Below, in pieces: positions 24,349 through 33,105 of a DNA stretch of 36,042 nt. Position 1 is the stretch's first letter. Each line of letters begins with the position of its first letter. The stretch spans positions 1 to 36,042 of the forward strand of contig CAIQWB010000080.1 in NCBI GenBank assembly GCA_903875465.1, read 5' to 3'. The notes below the pieces were generated by a model. That model saw only the letters and a program-made list of their open reading frames with translations, ran no database searches and had not been told where the DNA came from. The translations under genes were made by a program, and so were the position numbers. This DNA comes from an uncultured Verrucomicrobia subdivision 3 bacterium (lineage in GTDB: Bacteria; Verrucomicrobiota; Verrucomicrobiia; Limisphaerales; UBA11358).

Positions 24349-25632
24349 GTGAAACCGACCGACCTGCGGGGCATCCTGCAATACATACCGCGTTATCGCG
24401 AGAAAACCTTTATTCTCGCGATCGACGGCGCCGTCGTCACCGACGAAAATTTTCCCAACCTGCTGCTGGACATCGCCGTGCTGCGCTCGCTGAATATTCG
24501 CGTGGTGCTGGTGCACGGGGCCTCGGCGCAGATCAAATCCCTGGCGACAGAGCAAAAGATTCCGGCGACGGATTTTGACGGCACGGGCATCACCGATGAG
24601 GCCACATTGAAGCTGGCGCTGACGGCGGCCAACCGGTTGACCCACGAAATCATCGAGGGACTGTCCACGAATGACCTGCGGGCCGCCTCGACCAATGCCA
24701 TCATTGCCCATCCCGTGGGGATTTTGCAGGGGGTGGATCATCAGTTTACCGGCAAGGTGGAGCGGGTGGATGTGGAGTTTCTCCAAAAGCTGATGGATAA
24801 CGGCATTGTGCCGGTGCTGCCGCCCCTGGGTTTTGACGGGGATGGCCGGACCTACCGGGTGAATTCCGATGGCGTGGCGGTGGCGGTGGCCGAGGCGCTC
24901 AAGGCCACCAAACTGATGTTCATCACCTCGCAGGATGGCATCCGGGTGCGGGATGCGGTGATCCGCCAAATGCCGCTGACGGACTTGGAATCCGTGCTGG
25001 CGATGCAAAAGGCGGATGTGCATCCCGATTTATTGTCCAAAGCCGTGCATGCGGTGGCGGCCTGCAAGGCGGGCGTGCCGCGGGTGCATGTGATCAACGG
25101 GTGCGTGGACGAGGGTTTGCTGGCGGAAGTGTTTACCAATGAAGGCATTGGAACGCTGATCTACGCGAACGAATTCCAGCAAATCCGGCGCGCGCTGAAA
25201 AAGGACATCCGGAGTATTCTTAATCTGACGAAGAGCAGCATGGCCAGCGAGGAACTGATGAAGCGTTCCCGGCCGACCATTGAGAAGCAGCTTTCCGATT
25301 ATTATATCTTCGAAATCGACAAAAATCCGGTGGCCTGTGTGGCGCTCCACATATATCCGGAGCAAAAGCAGGGGGAACTGGCCTTTTTGTATGTCAGTGC
25401 CTCCCATGAAAACCAGGGAATTGGCCGGAAGTTGATTCAATTTGTGGAAAACAAGGCGCGCGAGCTGGGCCTGGGCGAATTAATCACACTTTCCACGCAG
25501 GCGTTCACTTATTTTCAGTCCAAAGGCGGTTTTACCGAGGGGACGCCGGACAATTTGCCGCCCGTCCGCCGGGAAAAATATGAGCAAAGCGGGCGTAAAT
25601 CCAAAGTTTTGGTGAAAGCGCTGGTCAAATGA
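24349..25632 (+). CDS. argA: Amino-acid N-acetyltransferase (N-acetylglutamate synthase)
   Basis: The 427-residue enzyme makes N-acetylglutamate from glutamate and acetyl-CoA, the first step of arginine synthesis. The N-terminal amino-acid-kinase-like domain carries TFILAIDGAVVTD, VVLVHGASAQIK, GRTYRVNSDGVAVAVAEAL and VHVINGCVDEGLLAEVFTNEGIGT; the C-terminal GNAT domain has LAFLYVSASHENQGIGRKLIQFVE with the acetyl-CoA loop. This two-domain form is the E. coli ArgA architecture. The start codon is GTG. No other arg genes are in the window. The next gene begins 9 nt after it, so a shared transcript with the lipoprotein and SCO genes is likely. Confidence 0.94.
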   Translation: MKPTDLRGILQYIPRYREKTFILAIDGAVVTDENFPNLLLDIAVLRSLNIRVVLVHGASAQIKSLATEQKIPATDFDGTGITDEATLKLALTAANRLTHEIIEGLSTNDLRAASTNAIIAHPVGILQGVDHQFTGKVERVDVEFLQKLMDNGIVPVLPPLGFDGDGRTYRVNSDGVAVAVAEALKATKLMFITSQDGIRVRDAVIRQMPLTDLESVLAMQKADVHPDLLSKAVHAVAACKAGVPRVHVINGCVDEGLLAEVFTNEGIGTLIYANEFQQIRRALKKDIRSILNLTKSSMASEELMKRSRPTIEKQLSDYYIFEIDKNPVACVALHIYPEQKQGELAFLYVSASHENQGIGRKLIQFVENKARELGLGELITLSTQAFTYFQSKGGFTEGTPDNLPPVRREKYEQSGRKSKVLVKALVK

Positions 25633-25641
25633 ATTGACCGG

Positions 25642-26271
25642 ATGCACAAAAGATTCATATTTGTGTGGGCGATGTGGTTGATGCTGGCAGCCACTGGTTG
25701 TGTCAGCCATCGCTATCTGAATCCGATGAAACCAACAATTCCATTTCCGGAGCGACTGCCCGCCGCCTGCTTGAAGGCCTGCGACCGGCTGAAGCTGACC
25801 CCGACGCCGCAGGTTTTCGTGATTCAAATATCCACGCAAACGTCCGCGCTCTATGTGGATGGCCAGTATGACAGCCAGTATCGCTGTTCCACGTCGCGCT
25901 ACGGCATTGGCCAGACGGAGGGTTCCAATTGCACGCCGCTGGGACTGCATCGCATTGCCGAGAAAATCGGCGCGGGCGAGCGGCCCGGCACGGTTTTCAA
26001 ATCCCGGGAGGTGGTGGGCCATACTTCCGAGCCCCGGTATGCGGATGGCAAAATCACCACGCGCATCCTGTGGCTGGATGGGTTGGACCCGGGGTTTAAC
26101 CGGGGTGGCACGGTGGACAGCCACTCGCGCTACATCTATATCCATGGCACCGGGAATCAAGCCAGCATCGGCAAACCGGCCAGTTGCGGCTGCACGCATT
26201 TAGCCGACCCGGACTTGATCAAACTGTTTGATTTAATGCCTTCGGGGACGATGGTTTGGATTGAGCGTTAA
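25642..26271 (+). CDS. L,D-transpeptidase-like (YkuD) lipoprotein with variant active site
   Basis: The 209-residue protein has a lipoprotein signal ending LMLAATGC (lipidated Cys20), then a YkuD catalytic fold: VFVIQISTQTSALYVDG, TPLGLHRIAEKIG, YIYIHGTGN (H168, G169) and SCGCTHL with C184 as expected nucleophile. In canonical L,D-transpeptidases the last motif is SHGC followed by Ile-Arg; here the His is replaced by Cys182 and the Arg by His. The fold should act on peptidoglycan or anchor proteins in the periplasm, but catalysis with this altered motif is uncertain. The stop codon overlaps the start of the SCO gene by one base. Confidence 0.85.
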   Translation: MHKRFIFVWAMWLMLAATGCVSHRYLNPMKPTIPFPERLPAACLKACDRLKLTPTPQVFVIQISTQTSALYVDGQYDSQYRCSTSRYGIGQTEGSNCTPLGLHRIAEKIGAGERPGTVFKSREVVGHTSEPRYADGKITTRILWLDGLDPGFNRGGTVDSHSRYIYIHGTGNQASIGKPASCGCTHLADPDLIKLFDLMPSGTMVWIER

Positions 26272-26921
26272 TGACCGAAACCAAGCATGACGAACCCGGG
26301 GGTGAGGGGAGACTGTTTATCGGCCTGGTGGTGGTGCTGGCGCTGCTGGCGGCGGTGGGAGGGTGGCTGGTGATTGCCAAGTCGGGGCTGCACCGGAAAT
26401 CCCCAGGCATCCCGCCGGACCGACCGCGCACGCTGGTGAGCTTTGTGCTGACCAATCAAACTGGGCGGGTGGTGACCGAGGCGGAGCTGGCGAAGAAATA
26501 TTTGGTGGTGGATTTTCTGCTGACGAGTTGCTCGCTGACGTGCCGGGAGGTGAACCGGCACATGGCGCAAATCCAGCAACTCACCCGGGATCAGCCGGAC
26601 GTGCGCCTGGTTTCCGTGACGGTGGACCCGCGTGAGGACACGGTGGCGGTGCTGGCGGAATATGGGCGAAACCTGGGGGCGGATCCCGCGCGCTGGGGCC
26701 TGCTGACGGGGGATAAAACCATTCTGTACCGGCTCATCGCCACCAGCTTTCTCAACCAGGATTTGGATGATCCTTTCAGTTACATGCCCGGCAATTTTTC
26801 CCACACCGACCGGATGGCCGTGGTGGATTCCCAAGGCCGGGTGCGGGTTTATTTTGATGGCTTGAGTGATGAGGTGGCGACCAATGTGGTGGCGGCCATC
26901 GCCGGGCTGCGCAAAGAATGA
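26271..26921 (+). CDS. SCO1/SenC-family protein
   Basis: The 216-residue protein has one N-terminal membrane anchor (LFIGLVVVLALLAAVGGWLV) and a thioredoxin-like SCO domain. The copper ligands are all present: C87 and C91 in TSCSLTC and H178 in NFSHTDRMAVVD. Conserved SVTVDPREDT and YMPGNFSHT also fit. SCO proteins deliver copper to the CuA centre of cytochrome oxidase or act as periplasmic thiol reductases. No oxidase genes are in this window. Its stop overlaps the next start (ATGA), so it is coupled to the CusF-SCO fusion. Confidence 0.94.
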   Translation: MTETKHDEPGGEGRLFIGLVVVLALLAAVGGWLVIAKSGLHRKSPGIPPDRPRTLVSFVLTNQTGRVVTEAELAKKYLVVDFLLTSCSLTCREVNRHMAQIQQLTRDQPDVRLVSVTVDPREDTVAVLAEYGRNLGADPARWGLLTGDKTILYRLIATSFLNQDLDDPFSYMPGNFSHTDRMAVVDSQGRVRVYFDGLSDEVATNVVAAIAGLRKE

Positions 26922-27790
26922 CTATGAAATTGTTTGGGTGGTTCCTTGGCCTCGTGCTACTGGGTGCTGGGTGCAAACCCGCTGCCAGTGATCATGCGGG
27001 ATCAACCTTCGCCACCCACGCCGTTCATGGCATTATTCAAACAATCGCCACGGACCGGCGCGAGGTCCGCATCGCCCATGACGCCATTCCCGGTTACATG
27101 ATGGCGATGACAATGAACTTCCCGGTGCAGAATAGCAATGCGCTGGCGGGGTTGGCCGCAGGCGACATCGTGAATTTTGAACTGGTGGTGGGCACCAATG
27201 ATGACTGGGCCCAAAATTTCCAGCGGGTGGGGCAGACCAAGGTCACCCTAGCTCCCACGCCGGGTGCGGTGGGGGATGAACTGAAAGTGGGCGACCTCAT
27301 GCCGGACGTGGCGTTCACCACGGAAACGGGCGCACTTGAGCACCTGGCGGATTTCCGGGGGGCGGCGGTGGCCTTCACTTTTTTCTTCACGCGGTGTCCA
27401 CTGCCGGATTATTGCCCGCGCATGAATCATAATTTTGCCAATGCGCGCGACCTCCTGATGGCGGCGACGAATGCCCCGGCCCACTGGCAGTTTCTTTCCC
27501 TGTCCTTTGATCCCGACACGGACACCCCGGCGATCCTGGCCAATTATGCGGGAATTTATCGGGGGGAAACCACCAATCACTGGTTGTTTGCGGCGGTCGC
27601 CAACAGCCAGCTCACGGCCCTTGCCCCACGGCTTGACCTGATGATCATGCGCCAGAATGGCAGCATTTCCCACAATTTGCGCACGGTGGTGCTGGACCCG
27701 CAAGGCCGCATCCAACACTTATTCGATGGCAATGACTGGACCCCGCAAGCACTGGCGGACGCGCTGATGACGGTGGCGCGCCAGCCTTAA
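26918..27790 (+). CDS. CusF-like/SCO fusion lipoprotein
   Basis: The 290-residue lipoprotein (LLGAGC, Cys19) fuses two copper modules. Residues about 33-112 form a CusF-like copper-binding barrel: HAVHGIIQTIATDRREVRIAHDAIPGYMMAMTMNF, with H54, M64 and M66 as probable ligands. Residues about 120-290 form a SCO domain with TRCPLPDYCPRMN (C160 and C166, a CxxxxxC spacing instead of CxxxC) and SHNLRTVVLD (H252). The order suggests a one-chain chaperone that captures Cu and hands it over. The preceding simple SCO gene overlaps by 4 nt. It ends the operon that starts with argA. The copper role is inferred from domains. Confidence 0.9.
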   Translation: MTMKLFGWFLGLVLLGAGCKPAASDHAGSTFATHAVHGIIQTIATDRREVRIAHDAIPGYMMAMTMNFPVQNSNALAGLAAGDIVNFELVVGTNDDWAQNFQRVGQTKVTLAPTPGAVGDELKVGDLMPDVAFTTETGALEHLADFRGAAVAFTFFFTRCPLPDYCPRMNHNFANARDLLMAATNAPAHWQFLSLSFDPDTDTPAILANYAGIYRGETTNHWLFAAVANSQLTALAPRLDLMIMRQNGSISHNLRTVVLDPQGRIQHLFDGNDWTPQALADALMTVARQP

Positions 27791-27862
27791 AAGCCAGCTG
27801 AAGAAACTCACTCGGCCCCGATTCGGATAGCGCCGCCGGTGGTTGGTTGACCATGGCACGAA

Positions 27863-30517
27863 CTAGTTCGTGGTGTTGTAAAACCGCCGCGCATAACGCC
27901 ACGCGTTGGTGTCGGTGAATGTCCAGGTGCCATTCACGCTGCTCGTCACCACGCCGATGTTCGTCCATGTTTGCAGATCGGCGGATGCCCGGAGGGTGAA
28001 GGCCGTGAGCGGAATCGCGCCGCTGCCGGTGAGGGTCCATGAGTTGGTCACGTCATTTTGCAGGGCGAGCTTTGGACCAGTCACGATGCCGTCGCGCACC
28101 AGGGTGACGTCGTTGCCGGTGCCGGCCGCGTAGTGGATGCGAAAATCCTGCGCGCCGACGGTGACGATGGAGTTTTCCGGCAGGCCGGCAAACGTGCCGC
28201 CGACTGCATCCGTGCCATCGTTGTCAATCAGCGTGAACTTTGTGCCGGCGGGAACGATGGGCATGGCGGTGATCTGCAAACTGGCGTTCGCGAGCGTCAC
28301 TGCGCCGGTAACGGACAGCGTGTCGTAACTCCCGCCTGGCACCGGGCCGTTGCCAGCAAACGCGAGGGTGACGTTGGAATTCAAATTCAGCCCACTGGCA
28401 AAATTTATCCGGGCGGCGCTGTTCAGGCCGGGCGAAATCGTACCGCCGGTGACATTATTAGGATTGAACGTTCCCGCGCCCTCCAGTGTGCCGCCCGCCA
28501 GGATAAAACTTCCGCCCAACGTGCCGCCATTGAGCCGCAGCGTCCCGGCGTAGTTGGTGGCGGTGGGCGGCAGTAAAAGAGTTCCGGAATTTGCCTGCAC
28601 CACGCCATTCGGCTGGTTCGCAAACCGGATGGCCGCGCAATCGGAGGTGCCCGCACCGGACAGCTTTTGAAACATGCCGAAATTGGTAACCACACTCAGC
28701 CCCACGCCACCATAGTTAAGCCCGCAATCACCGGCAAACTGCCAAAGGCCATAATTAACAATTGTGGTAACGCCACAACTCACGAACGCATTATTCAGGG
28801 TAACGGTGCCGAGATTGGTCAGCACCAACGGGCTCAGATAACCGGAAAAGCTGGAGGCAAACAGGAGCTGGCCATTGGTCTGCACGGTGAGTTGTCCGGT
28901 CAGATTGCCGCCATTCGCGATGAGGGACCCGCCGCTGACCACATTGGTGCCCGCAAGGGTGGCGCCATCCAGGGTTAGGTTGGTGATGGCACCGTCATTT
29001 TGGAAACTATTTTTCCCGGTAATATTCACGGTGCCGTTCGCCAATAACAGCTTCGGAATAATGTTCGTTTGCAAATTAATGGTGGCCCCATTTTGTCGCA
29101 CCACGCCTGTGCCGGACACGATTCCGCCCGCGTCCGACCAAGCGCCGCCGGTGAATTCGATGACCCCACTGGCGTTGAAAGTTCCGCCCAGCTGGCCATT
29201 CGTTGCCAGGTTGAACCGGAGGGTGCCGGCCATGGCATCCACCAAGCCCGACGACAGGTTGACAAAATTCAAACCAACGGTGGCGGCACCGGTGCCAGCG
29301 GACTTGCGCAGCACCCCGGCGTTGATCCAGTTCGGGACATTGCCGCCGCCATAACTCAAGGGGTAATCCCCCGTGATATTCCACACCCCCGCGTTGGACA
29401 CCGTCAGGTTGGCGACACTGACGAAATCGCCATGATTTATGGTTCCCAAGTTGATGAGGGAGAGGCCGGAGAGATCTTTGGAAAGCGGATTGTTCGGGAA
29501 GTTGACAATGCCAGCAGGGGTGACCAAGAGCTGATCTTGAAGGTGGCCACCATTCAACCACAGCGTCCCCGAAACCGTGTTGCTGCCGCGCAAGGTGGCC
29601 CCGTTGAGGGTGAGGTTGGTGATGCTCCCCTGCGCCTGGAAGTTGGTGCCGCCGGTGAGCCAAATTTCGCCGCCGAGCAAGGCCAAATTGCCGGGAACGT
29701 TGGTGCGCAGATTTAACGTGTTTCCCAGAAAATTGAAGGCACCCGGCCCGGTAAAGGCCGCACCGGCGTCTGACCAGATGCCCGCCTTAAACTGCAAACT
29801 TGCCCCGCCGGCCGCATGGTAAGTGCCGGCAAAGAAATTGGTGCCATTGGCTTTCAGGTTTAAGGTGCCGCCTTGCACATCCACGGTGCCACCGGTCAGA
29901 TTTATGAAATTAAAATCATACAAGCCGGTGGTGGCGGGGCCGCTTTTCAGCAACACCCCATTATTGACACAAATCGGGGCCGGGCCGCCGAGGGAAGCCA
30001 TGCTCCCCGAGCTGGCAACCTGCCAGAGGCCATTATTCACAATCACGGCGGGGTTGCCACCGAGGGTGAGGTCGCCATTGTTCCAGAGCAACGTCCCATT
30101 ATTGGTAATGGTTATCGGATACAGGGTGCAATAGTTCGCAGGGGAACAAATCATTTTGCCGCCATTATAAGTGGTCACGGATCCGGCGAGGGAACTATTA
30201 CTGAGCACCAAGCTGGCATTGGTTCCAATCAGGATTAGCGGGCAAGTCAACGTGGCATTTTTATCCACAATCAGCGTGCCGTAATTAATATTGATATTAG
30301 CCACGTTGACGTCGTTGGTTATGTAAATCGTGACATTGGTGTGCGCATAACCATCAATGGTAACAAAATCCCCAGTGGTGGGAAAACGGTTGGTCGACCA
30401 GTTGATCGGGTCATTCCAGGCGCCATCGCCCGGGTTCCACCAGCTGATGGGGCCCGCCAGCAAGCCATGAGCCGACAGGAATATGCACGCCAAAACCATT
30501 AGTTGCCGTTTAATCAT
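27863..30517 (-). CDS. Large secreted beta-rich repeat protein
   Basis: The 884-residue protein has a signal peptide (MIKRQLMVLACIFLSAHGLLAG) followed by WWNPGDGAWNDPINWSTNRFPTTGDFVTI, a motif that opens many autotransporter-like passenger proteins. The rest is Gly/Asn/Thr-rich with at least three long tandem modules of roughly 170-190 residues; equivalent points are NNGLWQVAS...GGTVDVQGGTLNL, NAGVWNITG...GLVDAMAGTLRF and NYGLWQFAG...GVVQANSGTLLL. Near the end lies GTISPGLNSAARI...GSYDTLSVTGAVTLANASLQI, then a C-terminal region (FTLRASADLQTWTNIG...RYARRFYN) common in Verrucomicrobia exoproteins. A right-handed beta-helix adhesin or structural surface protein is likely; no enzyme motif is seen. 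It follows the next gene on the same strand by 52 nt. Confidence 0.8.
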   Translation of the reverse strand: MIKRQLMVLACIFLSAHGLLAGPISWWNPGDGAWNDPINWSTNRFPTTGDFVTIDGYAHTNVTIYITNDVNVANININYGTLIVDKNATLTCPLILIGTNASLVLSNSSLAGSVTTYNGGKMICSPANYCTLYPITITNNGTLLWNNGDLTLGGNPAVIVNNGLWQVASSGSMASLGGPAPICVNNGVLLKSGPATTGLYDFNFINLTGGTVDVQGGTLNLKANGTNFFAGTYHAAGGASLQFKAGIWSDAGAAFTGPGAFNFLGNTLNLRTNVPGNLALLGGEIWLTGGTNFQAQGSITNLTLNGATLRGSNTVSGTLWLNGGHLQDQLLVTPAGIVNFPNNPLSKDLSGLSLINLGTINHGDFVSVANLTVSNAGVWNITGDYPLSYGGGNVPNWINAGVLRKSAGTGAATVGLNFVNLSSGLVDAMAGTLRFNLATNGQLGGTFNASGVIEFTGGAWSDAGGIVSGTGVVRQNGATINLQTNIIPKLLLANGTVNITGKNSFQNDGAITNLTLDGATLAGTNVVSGGSLIANGGNLTGQLTVQTNGQLLFASSFSGYLSPLVLTNLGTVTLNNAFVSCGVTTIVNYGLWQFAGDCGLNYGGVGLSVVTNFGMFQKLSGAGTSDCAAIRFANQPNGVVQANSGTLLLPPTATNYAGTLRLNGGTLGGSFILAGGTLEGAGTFNPNNVTGGTISPGLNSAARINFASGLNLNSNVTLAFAGNGPVPGGSYDTLSVTGAVTLANASLQITAMPIVPAGTKFTLIDNDGTDAVGGTFAGLPENSIVTVGAQDFRIHYAAGTGNDVTLVRDGIVTGPKLALQNDVTNSWTLTGSGAIPLTAFTLRASADLQTWTNIGVVTSSVNGTWTFTDTNAWRYARRFYNTTN

Positions 30518-30569
30518 GACTCAATCCTTCCCCACGAACGGCAAACGCTCAATAAGCCGAATGGCTTAT

Positions 30570-32564
30570 TCAGGGCTTGAAGAGGCGGAAAAACTGCCGG
30601 TCACCCAGCGGGATCGTCGCCCTCTGGGTGTTGGTAAAATACAATGGCGCCTGCGGTGCCAGGGTCCACGGGCCAGTGGGATCGGGGGCGGATTCGAGAT
30701 ACAACGTATCCAACGCCAGCGGCCAGGTGACGGTGGCGCTGGCGGCACCGGCGGACTGGACGGTCAAAATGGGGGCGGCGGGCAGGATGGAAATCCGCTG
30801 CGGCTGCGCCCAGATGGTGTTTTCCAATTTATCACCGACGAAGGCGTTAAAAAAATAATCACCCGGGGGCAGGTTCGTGAACGTGCAGGCGTAGGGCGGC
30901 GTCACGGAGACTTTGGAAAATTGCGCCAGATTGAGCACATTCGTTCCGGAATAAAAGGTAACCTGTCGAAGGCCGAGTGGTGCGGTGACGCTGGCGGTCA
31001 GGGTGAGGTTCGTCGGGCCAACGGCCCAGCCCGACGGAATGGAGCTGGTGAGCAAAATCGTCGGCAGCGCATTGGTCGGGGGATTAATGGCGAAAACGAC
31101 CGACGCGGGCGCGGAGGTGACAATGCCGTCGTCCACCGCAAAGAGAAATTTATCGGTGCCACCGGTGTTGGTGGGCGGCGTGTAGGTCAAATCCGGCGGG
31201 CTGCCGCTCAAGGTGCCGAGGCTGGGCAAGGTGAGGAGGGTGAAATTCAGCGGGTCGCCGTTGGCATCGGAACCGGCCAGCCGGAAGCTGGTGGAGGTGT
31301 TGCGCGGGCAATTAACTTTTTGCGGCAGCGCCACCGGAGGAAGGTTGGTAACGGGGGGCGGGGTGGAATCAAAACTCCAGACCCGGCCGAAGCCGACCAA
31401 GATTTGATTGCCGACGGCGGTGAGGCAATTGCCGGGCGCCTGGGCATTGCCGACATTGGTGGCAACGACGGGCAGGTTCGCATTGAACTGGAGCCAGTTT
31501 TTCCCATTGAAGGAGCGATAGACGCCGCCGAGTTGGTTGCTGCCCTGGTTCATGAAACAAAAGGTCACGCCCGACGGCGGCGTGATGACGTGGACTGGCC
31601 CGAGGTTGGGCGGGAAGCCGGTCGCGGCGTTGAACCAGGTGCCGTTGGCTGGATGATAGCCGATGAGCGTCACCGCGCTCCAATTCGTCACGCCGGGAAA
31701 GTTCGACATTTCCGGATTCGCGAGCAAAAAATTGCCATAATGGTCGAGGCCGGCGGGCAGGGCGTTGCCGATGCGGCCGAGCGGGTTGGTGGAACTGGCA
31801 TTGGTATAATTCGGATCAAGGCTCGACCAGTTTGTGCCATTATTTGTGGAATGAAGATAGCCTCCGGTTTCCGTGCCGATGACGACTTCGCCGTTCCAAC
31901 CAACGACGAGGCCGAACATTTTTCCGAACGACGTTAGGTTGGTCGTGAGCGGCAGGGGGAAGTAATTCACCGGGACCCGCGCGTTGATATCGAAGGCCTG
32001 GTAACTATGACCGTCGTCCGTGCTGCGGTAGGCGTAACTGGCGTAACCGGAACAGGTCCAGACCGAGCCGTCGGGGGCGTTGCAAAAATTTCCCGCGCTC
32101 GCCGTGTACGGATAACTTTTGCCGGCGACGGCTGCGGGGTGCCAGAGCTGGTTGGTTTCATCCCACCAATAAAAAACGGGCAGCGAATTGTTGAACGACG
32201 CGGGTGGCGGGTTGATGCCGGTGGCGGTGACGTTGACTGGCGCACCGGAAATCAGCAGCGTGCCGTGGGGAGCAACGTGGAGGTTCCACACGGCGAAACC
32301 GTTGGAATTGATGGTTGGATCCCAGGCCGGAAAACCGGTCATCGGCAGCGCAGAAAAGTTCTGATCCGCCAGGCTGGCCCGGAAAACGCCGTCCAGCACC
32401 GATGAATAAAAGAGATTCGTACCATCCGTTGCAAAACGATTGGCAGCGCTGCCATATTGCAACGGCGGGAGATCGCCCCAGTAATTCCAGCCATCGGCGC
32501 GGGCGGACACGGCCAGGCTGCAAAGGCCGAGCCAGGCCGCGCACTTGGCGATCAGGTTGAACAT
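30570..32564 (-). CDS. Secreted beta-propeller (Asp-box) protein with Ig-like domains
   Basis: The 664-residue protein has a signal peptide (MFNLIAKCAAWLGLCSLAVSARA). The N-terminal 400 residues form a sialidase-like or photosystem-stability-like propeller with Asp-box repeats (RSTDDGHSYQAF, HSTNNGTNWSSL, YRSFNGKNWLQF). A cadherin-like Big_9-type domain follows (PPVALPQKVNCPRNTSTSFRLAGSDANGDPLNFTLL...DKFLFAVDDG), then an Ig-like domain (VTFYSGTNVLNLAQFSKVSVTPPYACTFTNLPPGDY) and a tail ending FFRLFKP, the common C-terminus of exported Verrucomicrobia proteins. No complete sialidase catalytic set was recognised, so enzymatic function is unproven. The ATG at 32564 gives the signal peptide; the open frame runs further back into MITE copy D. 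Confidence 0.82.
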   Translation of the reverse strand: MFNLIAKCAAWLGLCSLAVSARADGWNYWGDLPPLQYGSAANRFATDGTNLFYSSVLDGVFRASLADQNFSALPMTGFPAWDPTINSNGFAVWNLHVAPHGTLLISGAPVNVTATGINPPPASFNNSLPVFYWWDETNQLWHPAAVAGKSYPYTASAGNFCNAPDGSVWTCSGYASYAYRSTDDGHSYQAFDINARVPVNYFPLPLTTNLTSFGKMFGLVVGWNGEVVIGTETGGYLHSTNNGTNWSSLDPNYTNASSTNPLGRIGNALPAGLDHYGNFLLANPEMSNFPGVTNWSAVTLIGYHPANGTWFNAATGFPPNLGPVHVITPPSGVTFCFMNQGSNQLGGVYRSFNGKNWLQFNANLPVVATNVGNAQAPGNCLTAVGNQILVGFGRVWSFDSTPPPVTNLPPVALPQKVNCPRNTSTSFRLAGSDANGDPLNFTLLTLPSLGTLSGSPPDLTYTPPTNTGGTDKFLFAVDDGIVTSAPASVVFAINPPTNALPTILLTSSIPSGWAVGPTNLTLTASVTAPLGLRQVTFYSGTNVLNLAQFSKVSVTPPYACTFTNLPPGDYFFNAFVGDKLENTIWAQPQRISILPAAPILTVQSAGAASATVTWPLALDTLYLESAPDPTGPWTLAPQAPLYFTNTQRATIPLGDRQFFRLFKP

Positions 32565-32688
32565 GCGAAATAATTTAATCTGGCAGGCTGCCAACTCAAC
32601 AATTTTCCCGCTGGCACTCGCGCTGGTTTTACCCATTCTGCCGGTTTCACCCGGGGGAACCCAGCGAATGCCTGCCCCGTGCGGTTTT

Positions 32689-32917
32689 AACCCGAACTCC
32701 GAAATTACAACGGCCGGTCGGCAGCCATCGCTTGGGCATAAACGCTTGGGAACATTGGCTTCCCAAGCCGCTGCCAAGCAGTTGCCCATTTAAGGGTGTG
32801 CGCGGCGCGCAGAGGCAGTCTCACCAGACCACTGCGGGTAGGCCGGCGATTTTTCCAAAGTGTTTCTGCTCCAACAGCTTGAAGCATCCCAGCCATTTTC
32901 ATTTCGGAGTTCGGGTT
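32689..32917. repeat. MITE-like element, copy D (full-length, 229 bp)
   Basis: The left terminal repeat AACCCGAACTCCGAAATT at 32689 and the inverted right repeat ending at 32917 bound an intact copy with all interior segments: GGCTTCCCAAGCC, GCAGTTGCCCATTTAA, CAGACCACTGCGGGTAGG and TTTTCCAAAGTGTTT. TTAA borders both sides. It sits in the divergent region between the Asp-box protein gene and the histidine kinase gene, so promoters of both may lie in or beside it. Confidence 0.9.
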
Positions 32918-33105
32918 TAAATTTCTGCGGGACCAACAGGTTTCCGGCCCTGGGTTTGGGGTTCTGGCGAAAATTACCAGCGGGAGCAGGGGGCTGGCAA
33001 TACGCCGGCCGGCGTATTGGCCGCCCGCCCGGAATCCCGGATACTCGAGCAACGAAAATGAGTGCCATGACAAAGATATTGCGGAATGTCAGGCAGCATT
33101 GTGCA

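Noticed and set aside
30483-31937. 484-residue plus-strand ORF opposite the Asp-box protein
   Set aside because: It is antisense to a protein with signal peptide and recognisable repeats; its composition (Gly/Arg/Ala) is that of a shadow frame.
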